Source: Nitrospira sp. (GTDB lineage: Bacteria > Nitrospirota > Nitrospiria > Nitrospirales > Nitrospiraceae). Taken from it: a stretch of DNA of 60,615 nt. Positions within the stretch are counted from its first letter, which is position 1. Each line of letters begins with the position of its first letter. Positions 54,685-60,615 of this stretch are shown here, in pieces. The translations under genes and the position numbers were made by a program. The notes beneath the pieces were generated by a model. The model did not search any database. It saw nothing but the letters and a program-made list of their open reading frames with translations, and had not been told where the DNA came from. Location of the stretch: positions 1 through 60,615 of the forward strand of contig JAEURX010000007.1 of NCBI GenBank assembly GCA_016788885.1, written 5' to 3'.

Positions 54685-55914
54685 TCAACGGGAAAAACCG
54701 CCGACGGTAGGTGTCGGGGCGCCCCCCGGTGGGCCCCACCTCAGGACAGGGCTCACCGTCATCGCCGCAATCACGCTGGCCGCGGCCAGGCACACAAAAC
54801 CGAACACAAACGTCCCCGTACCCTCCCGCAAGAGGCCGAATCCGATCGGCACCAGAAACCCGCCAATCCCTCCGGCCGCACCCACCAGCCCCGACGCCAA
54901 ACCGATCTCCCGTGGAAACCACTCCGACACGATCTGAAAAATCACGCCATTCCCGAACCCCATCACCGCAATCGTCACCACCAAGACCGCCAGCGCCCAG
55001 GGCAGCGCGGGCAGTGATCCGGCAAGAGCCGTGATCAGCGCCAGCAACACGAAGACGCCGGCCAATACCGGCACCCCGCCCCATCGATCCGCCACCGCCC
55101 CTCCGACCGGGCGGATCAGGCTCCCCACCAATCCACAGAGCGCGGCCATGCTACCGGCGAGAATCGGGTCACTGCCATAGTGATCATGCAAGAGCACGGG
55201 CAGAAAACTAGTCAGCCCGACGAACCCGCCGAAGGTAATCGCATAAACCAGGCACAACCACGCCACCGATCGCACATGCATCATCCCCCAGGCCTCGTGC
55301 CACCAGCCTCCCCCTGCGGCAGAGCCTTCCCGCGGGACTTCCTGGACCACGAACGCAAACAGACCAAAGACCATCGCAACGGGGAAGGCCAGAATTCCGC
55401 AGGCCCCGTGCCATCCCAACATTGGCTCCCACCGCGGAGCCAGCAACAGGATCAGCACGGTCCCGATATTCCCGGATGCCACCAACCCAAGAACCAGACC
55501 TTGATGGGCCGGCGGATAGGCCCGACCGGCGACCGGCATGGCGACGGCGAAACTAGCCCCGCCGGCCCCCAAAAGCAGCGCAATGCCGAGCAGTTCCACA
55601 AAACTCGTCCCGCCGAGCGCAGCCCAGAGTATCGCGACCAGCTCAAGCCCCAGCACCAGCAATCCGGTTCGCTTGGCGCCAAACCAATCGCAAGCCCAGC
55701 CCGCAACCACGCGCAGGATGGCCCCGCTCAGGAGCGGCAATGCGACGAGCACGCCCTGCTGCCCCGCGGTCAGATGCAACGCATCCCCAATCGCCACGGC
55801 CAGGGCGCCGAGCAACAACCACACCATGAAACTCACGGTCAGATGCAACCAGGCGCCGACCAACGTCGGCCAATGCCCGCTACGAAGGGCTGCCTTGACG
55901 GAATTCAGACTCAT
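54685..55914 (-). CDS. narK: NarK-type nitrate/nitrite transporter
   Basis: A 409-residue major facilitator protein with about 12 helices. The signature GFGNGVIFQIVSEWFPREIG and GLVGAAGGIGGFLVPIGFG matches the NNP nitrate/nitrite porter family. In Nitrospira such carriers import nitrite or exchange it with nitrate. ATG 55914 is chosen because GGAG lies 9 nt upstream; an in-frame extension starts further upstream. It begins the leftward run that continues with ribBA. Confidence 0.9.
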   Translation of the reverse strand: MSLNSVKAALRSGHWPTLVGAWLHLTVSFMVWLLLGALAVAIGDALHLTAGQQGVLVALPLLSGAILRVVAGWACDWFGAKRTGLLVLGLELVAILWAALGGTSFVELLGIALLLGAGGASFAVAMPVAGRAYPPAHQGLVLGLVASGNIGTVLILLLAPRWEPMLGWHGACGILAFPVAMVFGLFAFVVQEVPREGSAAGGGWWHEAWGMMHVRSVAWLCLVYAITFGGFVGLTSFLPVLLHDHYGSDPILAGSMAALCGLVGSLIRPVGGAVADRWGGVPVLAGVFVLLALITALAGSLPALPWALAVLVVTIAVMGFGNGVIFQIVSEWFPREIGLASGLVGAAGGIGGFLVPIGFGLLREGTGTFVFGFVCLAAASVIAAMTVSPVLRWGPPGGAPTPTVGGFSR

Positions 55915-56098
55915 GGCGACACATTCTCCGGCACCGCCGGCCTCAACCGGAACCTGTCGACGCACTCACAACGTTCACGCACTATACGAGGCGTTCTTTC
56001 GGAGACGCAAGGGACGCAGGGGGTCTCGCCACGTCTCCTTGTTGCCTGACACCCGACATCTGGTATAGTCAGCCCTGAACCGCGCAAATCGACACGCT

Positions 56099-57115
56099 AT
56101 GGCACAGCCGAAACACAAGAAAGATTCCGACATCGAGGCACAACTGGACGACGACGCGCTCGAACCCGAAGTCCTGGAGCCGACGGACGAGGAGGTCACG
56201 GAAGAGCATGACGCGGCCGACCGGCACCCGTCGAAGGAGACGTCGTCCGCGCCATTGAGCACGTCCCTGGTCCCCGTCACCACCCTGCAGCAGTACCTGA
56301 CGGAAATTCGCCGCTACCCCTATCTCAGCAAGGAAGAAGAGTTACGCCTCTTCGAGGAATATCAGCGGTATGGAAGCCGTGATGCAGCGATGAAGCTCAT
56401 CCTGGCCAATCTGCGCGTGTCCGTCTCCATCGCCTCCGAATACCTGCACACCGGCGCCGACCATATGGACCTGATCCAAGAAGGGAACGTCGGCCTGCTG
56501 CAGGCGATTAAGAAATTTGATCCGACGAAAAACGTGCGCTTTTACGCCTATGCGGCCTGGTGGTCGAGGGCCTACATCCTCCGCTATCTGCTGAATACCT
56601 ATCGGCTGATCAAAGTCGGCACGACGCAGGACCAACGCAAACTCTTTTACAACCTGAAAAAGGAGAAGGCGAAACTCGAACGGGAAGGATTCGTTCCGGA
56701 CAGCAAACTGCTGGCTGATCGCCTCAACGTCCGCGAACGCGATGTCATCGAGATGGATCAGCGCCTCGGCAGTTGGGAGTTGTCCCTCGACCAACCCATC
56801 GGCCAGGAGCACGACGGCACACTGATGGACATCCTGCCCGCGCACGAGCAACCGGCGGACGAACGCCTGGCCGATACCCAACTGAAGGCGCTCTTCCGGC
56901 GCAAACTAGCAGAATTCACCAAGACCCTCGACGAACGGGAAGAAGACATCCTTCGCAATCGCATCCTGTCCGAAACTCCGCTCACGCTGGAGGATATGGG
57001 CGCCAAATATGGCATCACGAAGGAACGGACCAGACAGCTGGAGGCCCGGATCATCAAACGGCTTCGTGAGTTCATTAAGAAGGACGTGAAAGACTTTGAC
57101 CGTTTGCGGATGTAA
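56099..57115 (+). CDS. rpoH: Heat-shock sigma factor RpoH-type (sigma-32)
   Basis: A 338-residue sigma-70-family factor of the RpoH group. After an acidic N-terminal extension of about 55 residues come region 1.2/2 (PVTTLQQYLTEIRRYPYL, LANLRVSVSIASEYL, LIQEGNVGLLQAIKKFDPTK, RFYAYAAWWSRAYILRY), the RpoH box (TQDQRKLFYNLKK) and region 4.2 (TLEDMGAKYGITKERTRQLE). It would direct RNA polymerase to heat-shock promoters; groES-groEL lie 1.9 kb downstream, fitting this. The stop overlaps the next gene by 20 nt. Confidence 0.9.
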   Translation: MAQPKHKKDSDIEAQLDDDALEPEVLEPTDEEVTEEHDAADRHPSKETSSAPLSTSLVPVTTLQQYLTEIRRYPYLSKEEELRLFEEYQRYGSRDAAMKLILANLRVSVSIASEYLHTGADHMDLIQEGNVGLLQAIKKFDPTKNVRFYAYAAWWSRAYILRYLLNTYRLIKVGTTQDQRKLFYNLKKEKAKLEREGFVPDSKLLADRLNVRERDVIEMDQRLGSWELSLDQPIGQEHDGTLMDILPAHEQPADERLADTQLKALFRRKLAEFTKTLDEREEDILRNRILSETPLTLEDMGAKYGITKERTRQLEARIIKRLREFIKKDVKDFDRLRM

Positions 57116-58655
57116 TCCGGAGCGGCAGGGCCGCCTCGCCCTCACCGGGCTCCTGCTCGCCACACTGTTCACCCTCACCAGCGTCCGTCCCGCCCATGCC
57201 ACCTCCCCGATCACGCTGGAAAATGACCGGCCCGGCCAATCCGACTGGGTTCTGACCGATCCCGCCGAGCATGAAGTCGAGGGCTACGCCTCAGCCACCA
57301 GCATCAATCGTGGCGAGCCGCTACGCTTCTACATTCATAGTACTGACCCCACAGTCAGAGTCGCGATCTACCGTATGGGCTGGTACGGAGGCAGCGGCGC
57401 AAGGTTGATGCGCGGCGGCATCACGATCCCGGGAGTCCGGCAACCCATGCCCACGGCCGACCCGGTCACCGGCCTCATCGAGTGCGACTGGCAGGTCTCC
57501 TATACACTCAGCACGAGCACAGACGAGCCACAGGACTGGCTCAGCGGAATCTATCTCGCCAAACTGACGGGCGCGGCGAGCGGAAAACAAAGCTACATCA
57601 TCTTCGTCATCAGGGAAGACGACCGGCCTGCCGATATCCTATTTCAATCCAGCGTCACCACCTTTCAGGCCTACAACAGCTGGGGCGGCAAATCGACCTA
57701 TCCGTCGAACAGTCTCGAAGAGCGCTGGGCGCGGAAAGTCTCGTTCAACCGTCCCTATGCTCGAAGCCAACATCCTCAGGGCGGCAGTGGCGTGGGTGCG
57801 GGAGAGTTCCTCACCGCCATGTCCATCCATCCAACCCGAGCCCTCTCGACTGCCGGTTGGGAATACAACATGGTGCGCTGGTTAGAACGCCAGGGATATG
57901 ATGTGACCTATAGCACCGATCTCGACACACACAGCCGGGCGGATTTCTGGAAGGGCCACCGGGCGTGGCTCTCAGTCGGCCACGATGAATACTGGTCACA
58001 GGACATGCGGCGCCATGTGGAGAAAGCGCGCGACCAGGGGCTCGGCCTTGGATTTTTCTCCGCAAATACCTGCTATTGGCAGATCAGGCTGGAGCCCAGC
58101 CCGCTTACGGGCGAGCCGAACCGGACCATGGTCAGTTATAAGGAAGTGGCCCTGCAGGAAGATCCCCTGGCCCTGGACGGCGATCCATCGAACGACCATC
58201 TGATCACAGTGCAGTGGCGGGAGCCGCTCGTCAATCGTCCCGAACATCATCTGCTGGGCGTCATGTTTGCAACCGTCCCGATTGATGGAGACATTCTCAT
58301 CACGGATCCCGAGCATCCGCTGTTCGACGGTGTGGATCTGCCGCCCGACCATCGCCTTCTCGGCCTCCTGGGGTACGAAATAGATCGAGCGTTTCCCGGC
58401 GGACCAGCCGGGTTGACCATCCTGGCGCATTCTCCATTTGAGAGGGATGGCCACGTCGTCCATAGCGATATGACCCTCTATCGGGCTGCCGATGGGGCTC
58501 CGGTGTTTGCTGCGGGGACGATCCAGTGGAGTTGGGGGCTCGATGACTATAATGCCCCCTCCCTACGAACCGCCCGATCCAGTGTCGCAGCACAGCAACT
58601 GACCGTCAATGTGTTGAAACTGCTCACACACAAGGCCGTTCCGGCACTTCCATAA
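57096..58655 (+). CDS. Exported N,N-dimethylformamidase beta-subunit-like protein
   Basis: A 519-residue exported protein resembling the C-terminal domain of N,N-dimethylformamidase large subunits (DUF6605-type): YRMGWYGGSGARLM, then SSVTTFQAYNSWGGKSTY and SVGHDEYWSQDMRRHVEKARDQG. An N-terminal signal (RLALTGLLLATLFTLTSV, cleavage after AHA) puts it in the periplasm. DMF cleavage is not implied; most homologues are uncharacterised. The TTG start at 57096 overlaps the rpoH end by 20 nt and has GAAGGACG upstream. Confidence 0.75.
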   Translation: MTVCGCNPERQGRLALTGLLLATLFTLTSVRPAHATSPITLENDRPGQSDWVLTDPAEHEVEGYASATSINRGEPLRFYIHSTDPTVRVAIYRMGWYGGSGARLMRGGITIPGVRQPMPTADPVTGLIECDWQVSYTLSTSTDEPQDWLSGIYLAKLTGAASGKQSYIIFVIREDDRPADILFQSSVTTFQAYNSWGGKSTYPSNSLEERWARKVSFNRPYARSQHPQGGSGVGAGEFLTAMSIHPTRALSTAGWEYNMVRWLERQGYDVTYSTDLDTHSRADFWKGHRAWLSVGHDEYWSQDMRRHVEKARDQGLGLGFFSANTCYWQIRLEPSPLTGEPNRTMVSYKEVALQEDPLALDGDPSNDHLITVQWREPLVNRPEHHLLGVMFATVPIDGDILITDPEHPLFDGVDLPPDHRLLGLLGYEIDRAFPGGPAGLTILAHSPFERDGHVVHSDMTLYRAADGAPVFAAGTIQWSWGLDDYNAPSLRTARSSVAAQQLTVNVLKLLTHKAVPALP

Positions 58656-58969
58656 CCGGCCCTCCCCCATGCGCTCGCACCGTCGCAAACCATCCTCTGC
58701 AGGAGTCTGGCACCGGAAACTTTCCGCCCCCAACGCCACACACCTCAACCGACCTAGAAGAATCAACGACTTACGCTACACTTTCCCATTGCTTCTGCGA
58801 GAAGAATAATTTTATAGTCCATCACTTGACTTGCCTCTTCCTGGCGCTATCTATGTGTCGAGTTTTCTGCAGGTAGCCCTTGCAGTAACACGTCAGAGCT
58901 GAATTTCCAGCTTTCACACAACTGTACATCAGGGCCGAGACGCTCACTAATCTAAGAGGAGGATTGGGT
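58656..58969. promoter_or_regulatory. groESL upstream region with candidate promoter
   Basis: The 314-bp region contains TTGACT (58826-58831) and TATCTA (58848-58853) 16 nt apart, a sigma-70-like pair; the -10 part GCGCTATCTA and -35 CTTGACT also partly fit the sigma-32 consensus (CTTGAA, CCCCATNTA). I see no CIRCE inverted repeat. GAGGAGG at 58955-58961 is the groES ribosome binding site. Confidence 0.5.
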
Positions 58970-59272
58970 ATGGCTACGGAATCGAAGGAGAAGAAGTCGA
59001 CGGCTGCGAAGAATTTCCAGCCCCTGGGTGATCGTCTGTTCGTCACCTATACCGAGGAAATGGAACGCACGGCCGGCGGAATTTATGTGCCGGATTCTGC
59101 GAAGGAAAAGCCGCAACGAGGCATCGTGCAGGCGATCGGCAAGAAGGTCGAGAACATCAAGGTCGGCGATCAGGTGTTGTTCGACAAGTATTCCGGCAGC
59201 AAGCTGCGGATCGAAGACGAAGAGTGCCTCATCCTCAAGGAAGAAGATATCCTGGGCATCTTCACCCACTAA
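58970..59272 (+). CDS. groES: Co-chaperonin GroES
   Basis: A 100-residue GroES with an N-terminal charged extension (ATESKEKKSTAAK) before the conserved NFQPLGDRLFV start; the mobile loop EEMERTAGGIYVP and the end ILKEEDILGIF are typical. It caps the GroEL chamber. ATG 58970 is chosen over an in-frame TTG at 58964. groEL follows by 48 nt. Confidence 0.96.
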   Translation: MATESKEKKSTAAKNFQPLGDRLFVTYTEEMERTAGGIYVPDSAKEKPQRGIVQAIGKKVENIKVGDQVLFDKYSGSKLRIEDEECLILKEEDILGIFTH

Positions 59273-59290
59273 TCCTACTCACCCGACTAA

Positions 59291-60615
<1,325 letters not shown>

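Noticed and set aside
58656-58969. CIRCE element upstream of groES
   Set aside because: No TTAGCACTC-N9-GAGTGCTAA or close variant is present; CGCTCACTAATC is only a partial half-site resemblance.

Overview
The window looks like a contig from a Nitrospira (phylum Nitrospirota), a nitrite oxidiser. The strongest single clue is a periplasmic chlorite dismutase (cld) that matches, from memory, the characterised Candidatus Nitrospira defluvii enzyme along most of its length. A NarK-type nitrate/nitrite transporter and a moderately GC-rich, housekeeping-dense gene set fit this. The left edge is cut inside a 16S rRNA gene and the right edge inside groEL, which is what assembly breaks at repeated or conserved sequence look like.

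Layout. 1-372: 5' end of a leftward 16S rRNA with leader boxA and a good promoter. 372-5100: an exported sulfite-oxidase-type molybdoenzyme, then a decaying stretch with a frameshifted fatty acid hydroxylase, a short coding remnant and a nucleoside deaminase pseudogene, next to rluE. 5200-9360: exported and envelope proteins (lipoproteins, a YpfJ-type metallopeptidase, FUN14, Slp, a trypsin-like PDZ protease). 9507-18216: a leftward housekeeping run guaB-guaA-rluB-aspS-aroC-rnhA, in which RNase HI is fused to an ABC ATPase. 18255-36661: a large NHL-repeat protein, scpA/scpB, a pentapeptide-repeat protein, an exported Lon-type protease domain, a charge-bipolar histone-like protein, a cupredoxin, a methyltransferase with a PqqD-like N-terminus, ppx, recG and a TPR metallopeptidase. 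36561-40320: a leftward block with an O-methyltransferase, a TPR protein, an MBL-fold protein and an exported peroxiredoxin.

40511-44161 is the most interesting region. It is a compact leftward RiPP cassette: a lasso-type B2 transglutaminase-like leader protease, a stand-alone PqqD/B1 recognition protein, a 37-residue precursor behind a near-perfect Shine-Dalgarno sequence, an HprK-like kinase and a family-5-type nucleotidyltransferase. The precursor has the lasso leader spacing Y-x2-P-x-L...T but no Asp/Glu after the predicted cleavage site, and no asparagine-synthetase-like lasso cyclase is present. The simplest reading is a non-lasso peptide system that is recognised, cleaved and then phosphorylated and/or nucleotidylated.

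44225-55914 is one long leftward run: narK, ribBA, ribH, nusB, purB, cld, purC, a small membrane protein, purS, purQ, purL, purF. Several 4-nt ATGA overlaps show translational coupling, and cld sits inside this purine run. 56099 to the end is rightward: rpoH (sigma-32 type), an exported dimethylformamidase-like protein, groES and a truncated groEL. No CRISPR array, tRNA, insertion sequence or phage gene was recognised.
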